NCBI GenBank assembly: GCA_009838845.1 | Contig: VXRD01000049.1 | Span: forward strand, 19,842 to 83,841 | Direction of reading: 5' to 3' | Source of the DNA: Gemmatimonadota bacterium | GTDB lineage: Bacteria; Latescibacterota; UBA2968 | Length of the DNA stretch: 64,000 nt | Part shown: positions 30,601 to 38,891 of the stretch, in pieces | Position numbering within the stretch: position 1 is the stretch's first letter | Layout: each line of letters starts with the position of its first letter | Position numbers and translations under genes: made by a program | Notes under the pieces: model-generated | What the model saw: the letters and a program-made list of their open reading frames with translations, nothing else | The model's database searches: none | Told to the model about the DNA's origin: nothing

Positions 30601-30898
30601 CGGTACCGTAGTCAAATTCCATGAACACATAACCCCGACTGTCATAGGATCGCGCGCGGAGTGACTCAATGCCGGGAATCGTGCCCAGCATCTCTTCCAT
30701 TGGCTTGGTAATTTTCTTTTGAATCTCTTCGGGCGATGACGAGGGATATGTATAGCTCACATACATCCTGGGATACTGCAAGTCGGGCGCGTATTCGAGC
30801 GGCAATCTGAATAGGGAAATAAAACCCATGACTATGAGACTGAGCGCTATCATTACAGCAGTAATGGGTTTTTTGATCGCGTATTCCGAGAGTTTCAT
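27632..30898 (-). CDS. RND-family (HAE1-like) efflux transporter, inner-membrane pump
   Basis: The 1088-residue protein has two copies of the RND plan: one N-terminal helix, a large periplasmic porter loop with PRMYVSYTYPSSSPEE, then helices with the family block of TM4, here GMLVDPAVVALENIYRRR, and a second half with GIVVNNGIVLIDHINRYR. At the TM4 proton-relay position, where AcrB has Asp-Asp, it has D403-P404. The NN pair in TM10 occurs in many FCB-type RND pumps, so the lost Asp may be normal for the subfamily. No periplasmic adaptor or outer-membrane channel is next to it. A 7-base inverted repeat upstream looks like a TetR-type operator. Substrate unknown. Confidence 0.9.
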   Translation of the reverse strand: MKLSEYAIKKPITAVMIALSLIVMGFISLFRLPLEYAPDLQYPRMYVSYTYPSSSPEEIQKKITKPMEEMLGTIPGIESLRARSYDSRGYVFMEFDYGTDMDLKSIQVRDRVDQVRGRLPEDLERIEMRRWDSSDWEILDYNMIWLGDNQSELVTVYKNTILPRLQRIPGVGNVEMEGADERILRVDVDKNRMHAHGLDIRTLNRTIRSNNINISGGYVTEGDKRLAVRTVGEFDEVDQIRDLTLPNGLEIKDVAQVSYDYPEKRYFERMDGRDVVSMEIRKTSTANLVETCRLVRAELDALQDEIGRDKLRLHLRRDQSEAVVRGITSLGQSAMLGGMLAIGIIFVFLRNFRSTLIVGSAIPISVLCVFMIMYLMRQVFGSTITLNMISMMGLMVAIGMLVDPAVVALENIYRRRFDVGDGTRTAAIEGSREIGIPVLAAALTTICVFVPLIFISGSYNTMWMRDFAITVCIAVVAALCVALTLIPLACSRAFSNAGNRVDLFLKIGLGTLFATGAAYLIYQEGIVESANWLKDSTLWVLGGLSTVPIGVWIVLGAFVATTGYFYFRFRHLGLKGVYTRVISTTLHYRWTTVVVATIILFGGIYIFTKIEVQRYRYQPDRMVGYMVEMPRTYDIDDALALFKQIEAIIIPQKEELDIEAIKTRFSTRRGNTIYLYLKPVEESPLSTDDVKKKVSALLPKDIPGVRFKAGFRRGGSSGTGVGVEIKGRNPEVLAILAEDIRLRMDDIEGIHDVETSLESGTEEIRVSVRRERAQQYGLSPQQIATTVATALGARGNSKFKTPDGEIDIALQLREEDRATLDQLKTLSFENNRGNMIAFASLADFELTKGPRSIERQDRMSTVTVFANTEASEVQTVGYEMRDRMDAIPLPQGYSWQMDRRFRYMASEEGETNFTMIFAALLIYLIMASLFESYVHPFTIMFSISFAFIGVALGLYIFGIALDSNATYGLLILFGIVVNNGIVLIDHINRYRKQGLYRRDAILRGGQDRLRPILMTATTTILGLTPLVIPMIYGNAEGNARRWGPIGLVIISGLSISTILTLVILPTIYSLMDDLSGYTKRIVAVAKRA

Positions 30899-30992
30899 AA
30901 ATGGGCCTCAAAGGGGCAAAAATTGAAGGTTGAAGTAAGATGTGAGACGCGATTCGCAGGGTGCGTCTATCAGAGACTGAGACAGATTTCGC

Positions 30993-31010
30993 TAAGTAAC
31001 CATTTACTTA
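30993..31010 (-). promoter_or_regulatory. candidate operator for the RND gene
   Basis: A perfect inverted repeat, TAAGTAA-CCAT-TTACTTA, lies downstream of a possible TTGCTT-N16-TATATT promoter on the minus strand. This resembles operators of TetR-type pump repressors; no such repressor gene is in the window. Confidence 0.5.
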
Positions 31011-31163
31011 CTTACGGATAATATACCACATTTCGCCGCAAAAGCAACCATAGTTTTTTAAAAATTTTACCGTTACAGAAAAGACTTGCGATTTTGTTTT
31101 AATAGATATTTCATGCTGAAGTCTGGGTCATAATCACACATTCACTTTCCAAAGGAGACTTCC

Positions 31164-32045
31164 ATGGGCAATCGCGTCAATCGCGCAGTTGAGTTGCTTT
31201 CACAAGATCAACCTATCTATTACACGGGCGCACACACGGGGCATGTGCTTACGTTTGAACAGGGTCAGAATGACGCCAGTACCTGGGCGGATTATATCAA
31301 TGTGGGTATGGAACACGGGGCTTTTAATCTGGGAGGGCTTGACGACTATATGCGCGGTCTGGTCAGCGGGGGACCTACAAATAGCGGGCACAGGACGCCA
31401 GCCGTTATTGTTGAAGCCCCTGTGGAGGGCGCATCGGAAAATATTGTGCGCTATAATGCCTGGCAATTTCGGCAGATTCTCGCGCGCGGTGTACACGGCG
31501 TGTTGCTCTGTCAGGCGGAATCGCCCGATGCGATACGCGCTTTTGTCGAGTCGTGTCGCTATCCCATTAACAAGATCGGCGTTGGACACGGCCTCAGTAC
31601 AGGTACGCGAGGCGTGGGCTCCGAATCATCGGCAACAGCGATATGGGGTGTTAATCGCGATGAGTACATCCAGAAAGCCGATCCCTATCCGCTGAATCCC
31701 GATGGCGAGTTGCTGTTGGGCATCAAGATTGAGAATGTGCGCGGCGCATCCAATATCGAACAGATTCTCAAGGTGCCCGGCATTGGGTTTGCAGAAATGG
31801 GACCGGGCGATTTGAGCATGTCGATGGGATATTTGCACCGTCCAACGCCTTTTTCTCCCGAAATGCAAGAGGTGAGAGATCGCGTGAAGGCCGCGTGTGC
31901 AGAAAACGGCGTTGCTTTTCTCGAGGGGGGTAGTCCCGAGACGGTTACCGCAAAAATAGACGAGGGCGTGCGCGTGGTTTCTGGGGGCAGGGAAGAGATC
32001 GCGCGTATTGGACGTGAATATTCAGGCCGTCGCATGCCGGTTTAA
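31164..32045 (+). CDS. HpcH/HpaI aldolase/citrate-lyase family protein
   Basis: The 293-residue product resembles the HpcH/HpaI class II aldolase family: VIVEAPVEGASENIV, VLLCQAESPDAIRAF, KIENVRGASNIEQILKVPG with the metal-binding Glu, and GPGDLSMSMG with the metal-binding Asp. These enzymes split or form 2-keto-3-deoxy acids with pyruvate and a divalent metal. The real substrate is not visible. Start ATG 31164 has AAAGGAG behind it. It is alone on the + strand and converges with the MORN lipoprotein gene. Confidence 0.85.
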   Translation: MGNRVNRAVELLSQDQPIYYTGAHTGHVLTFEQGQNDASTWADYINVGMEHGAFNLGGLDDYMRGLVSGGPTNSGHRTPAVIVEAPVEGASENIVRYNAWQFRQILARGVHGVLLCQAESPDAIRAFVESCRYPINKIGVGHGLSTGTRGVGSESSATAIWGVNRDEYIQKADPYPLNPDGELLLGIKIENVRGASNIEQILKVPGIGFAEMGPGDLSMSMGYLHRPTPFSPEMQEVRDRVKAACAENGVAFLEGGSPETVTAKIDEGVRVVSGGREEIARIGREYSGRRMPV

Positions 32046-32046
32046 T

Positions 32047-32081
32047 AAAAAAATAGGGCTGTGCGATGTTTGCACAGCCCT
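32047..32081 (-). terminator. terminator between aldolase and MORN lipoprotein genes
   Basis: Stem AGGGCTGTGC/GCACAGCCCT (10 pairs, 7-base loop); on the minus strand it is followed by a T-rich tract, so it terminates the MORN gene and may also help stop the aldolase transcript. Confidence 0.8.
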
Positions 32082-32103
32082 GGAGGTCCGATTTAATACT
32101 CGC

Positions 32104-32577
32104 TTAAAATGGATTGCCCTGGCGGGCCAGCTCAAATTTGCGCCAGCCGACTTGTTTGTCATTTTCAAATACTTTTTGTATGGCGTAAAAGGAGGACGGG
32201 TCGTATTCTCGCCAGACGCCTGTTTTCTTTCCCTCCAGGTATCGGCCTTCTTCTTTTTTTACACCGTTTCTAAAATAAGATATCCAATGCCCATCCTTCA
32301 CACCACTGGTCCAGTTGCCTTCTGTTTTTTTCTGTCCGTTGCTGTAAAATGTGATTTCAAGTCCGTCTTGCATGACGCCATTTTTGTATGTACCCTGCCC
32401 GCGCACGTTGCCCGCGGCATCGTAATATGTCCAAACCCCAGCGCGGGCACCACTGTCGTATTGCCCTTCTGCGAGTACGCGGCCGTATTGTTTTATTTGT
32501 GTCTGTCCTTCAAATAGCGCGGGCATCTGACACCCGGCTGTGAGGATTCCTACGAGAAGAATTAAAACTCTGATCAT
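32104..32577 (-). CDS. MORN-repeat lipoprotein
   Basis: The 157-residue product has a signal peptide with lipobox LTAGC, then four or so MORN-type repeats of the form GxYxxGxxxGxWxxY (GQYDSGARAGVWTYY, GTYKNGVMQDGLEIT, GNWTSGVKDGHWISYF, GRYLEGKKTGVWREY). Such YwqK/MORN proteins are surface or periplasmic; some are annotated as toxin-antitoxin antitoxins, but no toxin partner is seen. Function unknown. Confidence 0.8.
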   Translation of the reverse strand: MIRVLILLVGILTAGCQMPALFEGQTQIKQYGRVLAEGQYDSGARAGVWTYYDAAGNVRGQGTYKNGVMQDGLEITFYSNGQKKTEGNWTSGVKDGHWISYFRNGVKKEEGRYLEGKKTGVWREYDPSSFYAIQKVFENDKQVGWRKFELARQGNPF

Positions 32578-32802
32578 TTATTTTCTCCTGTGTTGTTCTT
32601 TGATGAATATTTTACTACAATAGAACTAATATACATAACTGCTTTCATAAGGCAAGATGAAATGACAAATGACTTGTTTAATACGTGCGTGTGCTCATAC
32701 ATATTATACCAGACCTCAACCGAAAAGCGATTGTACTCAACGATCTCTTTATTGTCACAATCGTCTTCTCATTGTAATTTTTTATAAAATAAAGAATCCA
32801 AT

Positions 32803-33528
32803 ATGCTACTCATCGAACTCGGTCAACGCCTTCGCGCTCAACGGGAACGCCTTGGTCTCAAGCAAAACGATATTGCCAATGCCCTGCAGGTAAGCCCACA
32901 GGCTGTCTCCAAGTGGGAAAGGGGTGAAAACGGTCCCGATATTGCCACTTTGGGACCGCTTGCCAGATTGCTCGGCGTTTCTACGGACTGGCTTTTGGAT
33001 GCACATAGCGAAAATCAAGATGTTTTTGATGCTACTATCTTCACCTCTACAGTTGTCGGTGCATACCAAAAATCATTGCAAATGGAAGCGCGGGAGTTTG
33101 CAGCCTGGGCAAATGGTATTTTGTTTCAACTGACCGAAGCTGTTTTGCGCCACGATGGCGTTCCGCTCAGATATATGGGAGACGCATTTTTGTGTTTTTT
33201 TTCTGGCGTTCACCATCAGCTTCGCGCTGTCCAGGCAGCGGCATTTTCTCAGCGGCTCATCAGCGAGGACCTGGTCATCGGCTTGAGTAGCGGTGAGATT
33301 TATTTGGGCGCGATGGGGCATCCCGATTACGCCCATCCCGATGTGACAGGCGAAGTGGTCAACATCGCATTTATTGTCCGAGAATGGGCAGAAACAAATG
33401 TCCGCAAAGGAATTGCAGCAACGACATCCGTATTGAACAATCTCGATGAAGTTTTTGATATTTCCCAACCCACAGAAATCAATTTTCGCGGCATCAAAAC
33501 GCCCATCTCACTGGTCAGAATCAGATAG
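32803..33528 (+). CDS. XRE helix-turn-helix fused to a class III cyclase-homology domain
   Basis: The 241-residue product has an XRE HTH (residues about 8-62; RLGLKQNDIANALQV, SPQAVSKWERG) followed by a domain aligning with class III nucleotidyl cyclases: D76-x4-T81 (DATIFT, first metal Asp), G126-D127 in RYMGDAF (second metal Asp) and GEVVNIAF (N187). The transition-state Arg expected at 191 is Ile, and the Lys of the usual KxxGD is Arg. It might therefore bind a nucleotide without making cAMP. No membrane segment. It precedes ahcY by 44 bases on the same strand, hinting it senses an adenine compound and controls the methyl cycle; that link is inference. Confidence 0.75.
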   Translation: MLLIELGQRLRAQRERLGLKQNDIANALQVSPQAVSKWERGENGPDIATLGPLARLLGVSTDWLLDAHSENQDVFDATIFTSTVVGAYQKSLQMEAREFAAWANGILFQLTEAVLRHDGVPLRYMGDAFLCFFSGVHHQLRAVQAAAFSQRLISEDLVIGLSSGEIYLGAMGHPDYAHPDVTGEVVNIAFIVREWAETNVRKGIAATTSVLNNLDEVFDISQPTEINFRGIKTPISLVRIR

Positions 33529-33572
33529 GGGTGTTCCCTGCCGCGTATGCCAACCGAGAGAAAGGATGAAAT

Positions 33573-35024
33573 ATGGCCGATATAGTGTTGCCCGATAGCG
33601 CGACTGATATTCAAATTCCCGATTATTCGCATCTGCCCTATAAAGTCGCCGATATGTCTCAGGCAGATTTTGGACGGAAAGAGATCACAATCGCCGAGCG
33701 CGAAATGCCCGGGTTGATGGCTGTGCGCGAAAAATACGCAGACCAGAAACCTCTGAAGGATGCCCGCATAATGGGATCTCTGCACATGACGATTCAGACG
33801 GCTGTGTTGATCGAGTCGCTCAAAGTGCTGGGGGCCGATGTGCGCTGGGCGTCGTGCAATATTTTTTCTACTCAGGATCACGCCGCTGCCGCTATTGCGG
33901 AAACGGGTACGCCGGTTTATGCGTGGAAGGGCGAGTCGCTGGAAGAATATTGGGAATGTACTTTGCAGGCACTCAATTTTGTGGAGGGTGGACCGACACT
34001 TATTGTCGATGATGGCGGGGATGCGACGCTGCTGGTTCACCGGGGGTATCAGGCTGAAGACGATCCTTCGATTCTCGATGAGCCGACAAATAATCGCGAA
34101 TTGGAGATTGTCAATGCCGTGCTCAGGCGGCAACTCGAACGCAATCCGCGTTTTTGGCACAATATGGCCGCGGATATTCAGGGTGTGTCAGAGGAGACTA
34201 CAACGGGGGTTCACCGTCTGTATCAGATGAGGGATGAAGGCAAGCTTCTCTTTCCCGCGATCAATGTCAATGATTCGGTGACCAAATCGAAATTCGATAA
34301 TCTCTATGGCTGCCGCGAGTCGCTCGCCGATGGTATTAAGCGCGCGACAGATGTTATGGTCGCCGGGAAGGTTGTGTGTGTGTGTGGTTATGGCGATGTG
34401 GGCAAGGGTTGTGCCCAATCTATGCGCGGATTTGGTGCGCGCGTGTTGGTGACAGAAATCGATCCGATATGTGCTTTGCAGGCGGCGATGGAGGGGTTTG
34501 AAGTGACGACTGTGGAAGATGCACTTTCCGAAGCCAATATTTTTGTTACGACGACGGGCAATACGGATATTATCCGCATTGAGCACATGGAAAATATGCT
34601 CGATCAATCCATTGTGTGCAATATCGGGCATTTTGACAATGAGATTCAGGTCGATAAGCTGGGCGATTATCCGGGTATTGTGCACGAAAATATCAAGCCG
34701 CAGGTCGATAAATACACGTTTCCAGATGGGCGTGCGATCTTTTTGCTCGCAGAAGGCCGTCTGGTCAATCTCGGCTGTGCGACCGGGCATCCTTCTTTTG
34801 TGATGTCCAATTCGTTTACCAATCAGGTGCTGGCGCAAATAGACCTGTGGGCACAGCAGCGCGAAATTGGCGTTTATACCCTGCCCAAACACCTCGATGA
34901 GGAGGTTGCGCGGCTTCACCTCGAAAAACTCGGTGTAAAGTTGACCGAACTCACGCAGAAACAGGCCGATTATATTGGCGTGTCCGTCGAAGGTCCGTAT
35001 AAACCCGATCATTATCGGTATTGA
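33573..35024 (+). CDS. ahcY: S-adenosylhomocysteinase
   Basis: The 483-residue protein carries the NAD-binding block [36 protein letters not shown], the catalytic-region [11 protein letters not shown] and [11 protein letters not shown], and the C-terminal KPDHYRY. It hydrolyses S-adenosylhomocysteine to adenosine and homocysteine using bound NAD. Length and the extended insert fit the long-type enzyme. It sits between a cyclase-homology regulator and metF, so the three probably act in one-carbon and methionine recycling. Start ATG 33573 has GAGAAAGGA upstream. Confidence 0.97.
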   Translation: MADIVLPDSATDIQIPDYSHLPYKVADMSQADFGRKEITIAEREMPGLMAVREKYADQKPLKDARIMGSLHMTIQTAVLIESLKVLGADVRWASCNIFSTQDHAAAAIAETGTPVYAWKGESLEEYWECTLQALNFVEGGPTLIVDDGGDATLLVHRGYQAEDDPSILDEPTNNRELEIVNAVLRRQLERNPRFWHNMAADIQGVSEETTTGVHRLYQMRDEGKLLFPAINVNDSVTKSKFDNLYGCRESLADGIKRATDVMVAGKVVCVCGYGDVGKGCAQSMRGFGARVLVTEIDPICALQAAMEGFEVTTVEDALSEANIFVTTTGNTDIIRIEHMENMLDQSIVCNIGHFDNEIQVDKLGDYPGIVHENIKPQVDKYTFPDGRAIFLLAEGRLVNLGCATGHPSFVMSNSFTNQVLAQIDLWAQQREIGVYTLPKHLDEEVARLHLEKLGVKLTELTQKQADYIGVSVEGPYKPDHYRY

Positions 35025-35068
35025 TTAGGGCTTATTCCGCCAGTTCCTGATCCCCAGTCCCCTTTTTT

Positions 35069-35947
35069 ATGCGATTTTTAGACTATTTTACCGGTAATCA
35101 GCCGGTCATTTCTTTTGAGATTTATCCGCCGCAGACGCAGGGTGGTATGCGCGCCCTCAAAGCGCGGGTTATACCCAATTTGCTCAAGCTGAATCCCAGT
35201 TATATGACGGTTACGTATGGTGCGGGTGGTTCTACCCGCGCCAAAACACTGGAGATTGCCTCGCTTATCCAGAACGAATTTGGTCTGACTGCGGCGTGTC
35301 ATCTCACCTGTGTGGGGTCGTCCCGAACGGATATCGATGATATTCTGAAGGCGATTCGCACAGAGGGTATTCGCAATATTGTCGCGCTTCGCGGCGATCC
35401 CCCGCGCGGCGAAGATACTTTTGTGCCCGCGAAGGATGGATTTGCATACGGCAATGAGCTTGTGGCGCATATTCGCAGTACTGAACCGAAAGACGATGGG
35501 TTTGGGTTGGCTGTTGCAGGGTATCCCGAGAAACACCTCGAAGCACCCGATTTTGATACGGATATTGAAAATCTCAAGCGCAAGGTCGAGTCAGGTGGGG
35601 ATATTATTATTACGCAGCTTTTTTACAATAACGAGTATTTTTTTCGTTTTGTTGATCGCGTGCGTGCAGCCAATATTACAGCACCTGTTGTCCCGGGTTT
35701 GATGCCGATTCTCGCGGCGGGACAGATACAGCGCATCGCGTCTTTGTGCGGGTCTGAGATTCCGGAGGATTTGCAGGATCAACTCAAGGGGGCTGTGGAT
35801 GATGAAGATAAGGCGATGAGAATCGGTATTGATCAGTGCATTGGGCAAGCAACCGAATTGCTCGAGCAGGGCGTGCCGGGTATTCACTTTTACGTGCTCA
35901 ACAAATCCACCCATATGCGTCGGATTATCAGTGCGCTTCCTCTCTGA
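35069..35947 (+). CDS. metF: 5,10-methylenetetrahydrofolate reductase
   Basis: The 292-residue protein shows the MTHFR barrel: VISFEIYPPQTQGG with the catalytic Glu, VTYGAGGSTRAKT, HLTCVGSSR, NIVALRGDPPRGE and ITQLFYNN. It reduces methylene-THF to methyl-THF with FAD, supplying methionine synthase. It follows ahcY by 44 bases, so the two genes serve homocysteine re-methylation. The last 20 bases overlap the end of the convergent gene on the minus strand. The start ATG has no clear ribosome binding site. Confidence 0.95.
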   Translation: MRFLDYFTGNQPVISFEIYPPQTQGGMRALKARVIPNLLKLNPSYMTVTYGAGGSTRAKTLEIASLIQNEFGLTAACHLTCVGSSRTDIDDILKAIRTEGIRNIVALRGDPPRGEDTFVPAKDGFAYGNELVAHIRSTEPKDDGFGLAVAGYPEKHLEAPDFDTDIENLKRKVESGGDIIITQLFYNNEYFFRFVDRVRAANITAPVVPGLMPILAAGQIQRIASLCGSEIPEDLQDQLKGAVDDEDKAMRIGIDQCIGQATELLEQGVPGIHFYVLNKSTHMRRIISALPL

Positions 35948-36545
35948 GCGGAAATTTCTCAGTGATTAACAGGATTGGCTTTTTATTGGCGAATACCCTG
36001 TAGGTGCGGCTGAGTAGTGGTTCCCCTTCAAGATGCGCAATGGCTTCCGGCAGATCCCGTGCGGTTTCAAAGCAGCACCACAATAATTCACGGCGGGTTT
36101 CCAGTCCGCTGTTTTGCAGTATTCCTCCCAATCCCGAAGGATCTGATTCCAATCCGTCCAAAATGCCTTTTGGCAAGTGTTGTGGTACAATGAGGGATGT
36201 GGCATACGCCTGAGTTTTCGGCGTTTCGTTGCCGATTGAGGGTGTTTGTAATGCTACTTGTCGCGCGATGACTGGTGCTCCTGATGGCAACTCGAGCCAG
36301 ATATGCTCTGTGCAGAGTGTCTGTTTCGCCTGATGGAGGAGTACGACTTCCACAGGTGTGAGTGTATAGGCTTCGATGAGTCTTGTGACGGTGCCGTCGG
36401 TGACGATCAATGCCCGCTGGAATGGCGTTAATTGCGCGATGTTGATTTCTCCAGACATTGCTGGCCTTTCGGCTTGTGCGACAAATATATTTTTTACATG
36501 TGTGTCAGCAAAGGTTGTCGAATTGAAAATTGAATCTGTCTTCAT
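35928..36545 (-). CDS. chorismate-lyase-like protein (DUF98 family)
   Basis: The 205-residue protein resembles the UbiC/DUF98 chorismate pyruvate-lyase family: LTPFQRALIVTDGTVTRLIEAY near residue 38, PVIARQVAL, TSLIVPQHLPKGIL and ETRRELLWCCFE. Family members release 4-hydroxybenzoate or make related products. Here it may be a precursor supplier for quinones or another aromatic product; no other quinone gene is nearby. An internal ATG at 36458 is an alternative start. It overlaps the metF 3' end by 20 bases. Confidence 0.65.
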   Translation of the reverse strand: MKTDSIFNSTTFADTHVKNIFVAQAERPAMSGEINIAQLTPFQRALIVTDGTVTRLIEAYTLTPVEVVLLHQAKQTLCTEHIWLELPSGAPVIARQVALQTPSIGNETPKTQAYATSLIVPQHLPKGILDGLESDPSGLGGILQNSGLETRRELLWCCFETARDLPEAIAHLEGEPLLSRTYRVFANKKPILLITEKFPLREEAH

Positions 36546-36673
36546 CGAGCTATTGTCCTTTCATATATACAGTTGTTGTGTAACGCAGGTGCACTTTAGA
36601 CACATAAGGACAAAAAAAGTTCTGAAACATTGCATGTGTGATTCTAATCAGTTATTTTGATGGAAAGGACAGC

Positions 36674-37438
36674 ATGCGTATCATAACCTGGAATGTAAAC
36701 GGATTGCGGGCTGCGTTTCGCAAGGGGTTTATGGATCATATTAAAATGCTAAATCCCGATGTGATCCTTTTGCAAGAAATTCGGGTTTTGCCCGAGCAAC
36801 TATCTGTGAGCGAGCGCAATCCCGAGGGATGGCATGTTATCTGGCATCCGGCCGAGCGCAAAGGCTATGCGGGTACAGCGGTATGGTCTCGCACGCCTTT
36901 AAATGAGGAAGAACGCGGCGTGGATGGGGCCGATTCTGAAGGCCGGATTTTGCGGGTGAGCACTCTGGGGATTCAATTTGTCAGCGTGTACCTGCCTTCG
37001 GGATCTTCAGGTGATGAGCGCCAGGCGATCAAGGAGCGCTGGATGGATCGCTTTCGCCTCTGGGCTGATGGCATGGTGAAAAAACGGGTTCCCACGATTA
37101 TGGGCGGTGATTTTAATATCGCGCATACCGAACGCGATATTTTTTATGCCAGGAGCAACGAAAAAAATTCGGGTTTTTTGCCGCATGAACGCGCGTGGAT
37201 GGGCGATCTCATCTCATCGGGCTGGCGCGATTTTACACGGGAACAATACGGCGATATCCAGGGGCCGTATTCGTGGTGGTCCAATCGGGGAAGAGCCAGA
37301 GAGTTGGACCGGGGCTGGCGTATCGACTATTTGTTGGGCAATGCAGCCGCCGCAAAGCGTGTTCAATTTGCCCGTGTTGATCGCGAAGGCGGCCTGACCA
37401 TATCTGATCATGCACCGGTTGTTGTAGATTTGAAATAG
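36674..37438 (+). CDS. xthA: exodeoxyribonuclease III
   Basis: The 254-residue protein begins at ATG 36674 with the AP endonuclease/ExoIII signature ITWNVNGLRAAF (about 4-15), then ILLQEIRV with the metal-binding Glu, GGDFNIAHTERD, RIDYLLG and TISDHAPV with the catalytic His. These features mark the Mg2+-dependent ExoIII that processes abasic sites. AAGGA is near the start. It is followed by tldD after 22 bases. Confidence 0.95.
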   Translation: MRIITWNVNGLRAAFRKGFMDHIKMLNPDVILLQEIRVLPEQLSVSERNPEGWHVIWHPAERKGYAGTAVWSRTPLNEEERGVDGADSEGRILRVSTLGIQFVSVYLPSGSSGDERQAIKERWMDRFRLWADGMVKKRVPTIMGGDFNIAHTERDIFYARSNEKNSGFLPHERAWMGDLISSGWRDFTREQYGDIQGPYSWWSNRGRARELDRGWRIDYLLGNAAAAKRVQFARVDREGGLTISDHAPVVVDLK

Positions 37439-37460
37439 CTCATACACACAGGAGATTTCC

Positions 37461-38891
37461 ATGCACAATCTTGAAACACATCCTTTTGCAGCGTTATTCG
37501 GCGTTGATGAAAGCGTGGCTGCGCAGGCATTGTCCGAAGCGATGTCCCGAGGTGCCGAATTTGCCGATCTGTATTTTCAGCATGTGCGTACCACTTCTCT
37601 CAGTTTGGAAGATGGCATTATTTCCAGTGCCAATACAGGCGTTGATCAGGGTGTGGGGATTCGCGCGGTGGTTGGAGATCAGGTTGGCTATGCTTTTTCC
37701 GAGAGTTTAGAGGCAGATGCGATTTATGCGGCTGCCCGGACAGCGGCTGCGATAGCAGAGGGCACAAAAAATGTGCCGCCGCAACACCTGCAGGGCAGAG
37801 AGGTTGACAATTACTACGCGATTGACCGCGACTGGGATGAGGTCAATATTACCGAACGCCTGCCACTGGTGCAGAATGCGGAAACTATGACTCGCGCAAT
37901 GGATCCCGCAATAGAAAAGGTGTCTGTGGGGTGGATGGATAGAGATGAGTGCGTGCTCATTGTGACCAGCGATGGTGTTTTCAATACGGATCGGCGGCCT
38001 ATGGCGACGCTGTATTGTTCGGTGACTGCCAATAAGAATGGCGTGCGGCAGAGCAATGGGGCTTCGGTTTCCCGGCGCGAGGGGATTGGCTATTTTACCG
38101 AAGAGAATATCAAAGCGGTCTGTCAAAAGGCGGTTGATCGCACGATGATTCTCTTTGAGGCGCAGCGCCCACCTGCTGGTGAAATGCCGGTGGTGCTTGC
38201 AGCAGGTGCTTCGGGTATTTTGCTCCACGAGGCGATTGGGCACGGTCTGGAAGCGGATTTCAACCGCAAGGGGACTTCTATTTACGCGACGATGATAAAC
38301 GAGAAAGTCGCTCCGGATTTTGTAACGATTGTCGATGATGGCCTGCAGGAAAATGATCGCGGAGCGCTCAATGTAGATGACGAGGGCCAGGCTACTGCGT
38401 GTACGACGCTTATTGAAAACGGCGTCTTAAAAAGCTATTTACACGATCGCATTTCGGCCAAGCACTACGGGGTTGCACCCACGGGGTCGGGACGGCGTGA
38501 GAGTTTTCGGCATGTTCCTATGCCGCGTATGCGATCTACGTATATGCTCGACGGTCCCCACTCCCGCGACGAGATTATTGGCGCTGTCGATTACGGCATT
38601 ATTGCCGATACGTTTACCAATGGGCAGGTGCAAATAGGCGCGGGAGATTTTACTTTTTATATCAAGAATGGATGGCTTATCGAAGGCGGCAAAATCACCG
38701 CGCCGATCAAGGATGTCAATATTATTGGCAATGGTCCCGAGGCTTTGAAAAATGTGGTTATGGCAGCAGGCGATGCCGTGTTGGATGATGGTAGCTGGAC
38801 GTGTGGAAAAAATGGACAGGGTGTGCCCGTTTCGATGGGTGTTCCGACGATGCTGGTGGAAAAGAGTATGACTGTGGGTGGGGTGAACTAA
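37461..38891 (+). CDS. tldD: metalloprotease TldD
   Basis: The 476-residue product has the TldD zinc motif HEAIGHGLEAD (HExxxH) around residue 258, and the conserved C-terminus with GAVDYGIIADTFTNGQVQIGAGDF. TldD pairs with TldE to form a heterodimeric protease that processes peptides and modified peptides. The stop abuts the tldE ATG with no gap. Confidence 0.96.
   Translation: MHNLETHPFAALFGVDESVAAQALSEAMSRGAEFADLYFQHVRTTSLSLEDGIISSANTGVDQGVGIRAVVGDQVGYAFSESLEADAIYAAARTAAAIAEGTKNVPPQHLQGREVDNYYAIDRDWDEVNITERLPLVQNAETMTRAMDPAIEKVSVGWMDRDECVLIVTSDGVFNTDRRPMATLYCSVTANKNGVRQSNGASVSRREGIGYFTEENIKAVCQKAVDRTMILFEAQRPPAGEMPVVLAAGASGILLHEAIGHGLEADFNRKGTSIYATMINEKVAPDFVTIVDDGLQENDRGALNVDDEGQATACTTLIENGVLKSYLHDRISAKHYGVAPTGSGRRESFRHVPMPRMRSTYMLDGPHSRDEIIGAVDYGIIADTFTNGQVQIGAGDFTFYIKNGWLIEGGKITAPIKDVNIIGNGPEALKNVVMAAGDAVLDDGSWTCGKNGQGVPVSMGVPTMLVEKSMTVGGVN

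Noticed and set aside
32590..32787. 65-codon open frame before the XRE-cyclase gene
   Set aside because: AT-rich, no ribosome site and no family resemblance; more likely leader or intergenic sequence.
33327..34160. 277-codon minus-strand open frame
   Set aside because: Antisense to the regulator end and ahcY, with low-complexity composition and no recognisable domain.
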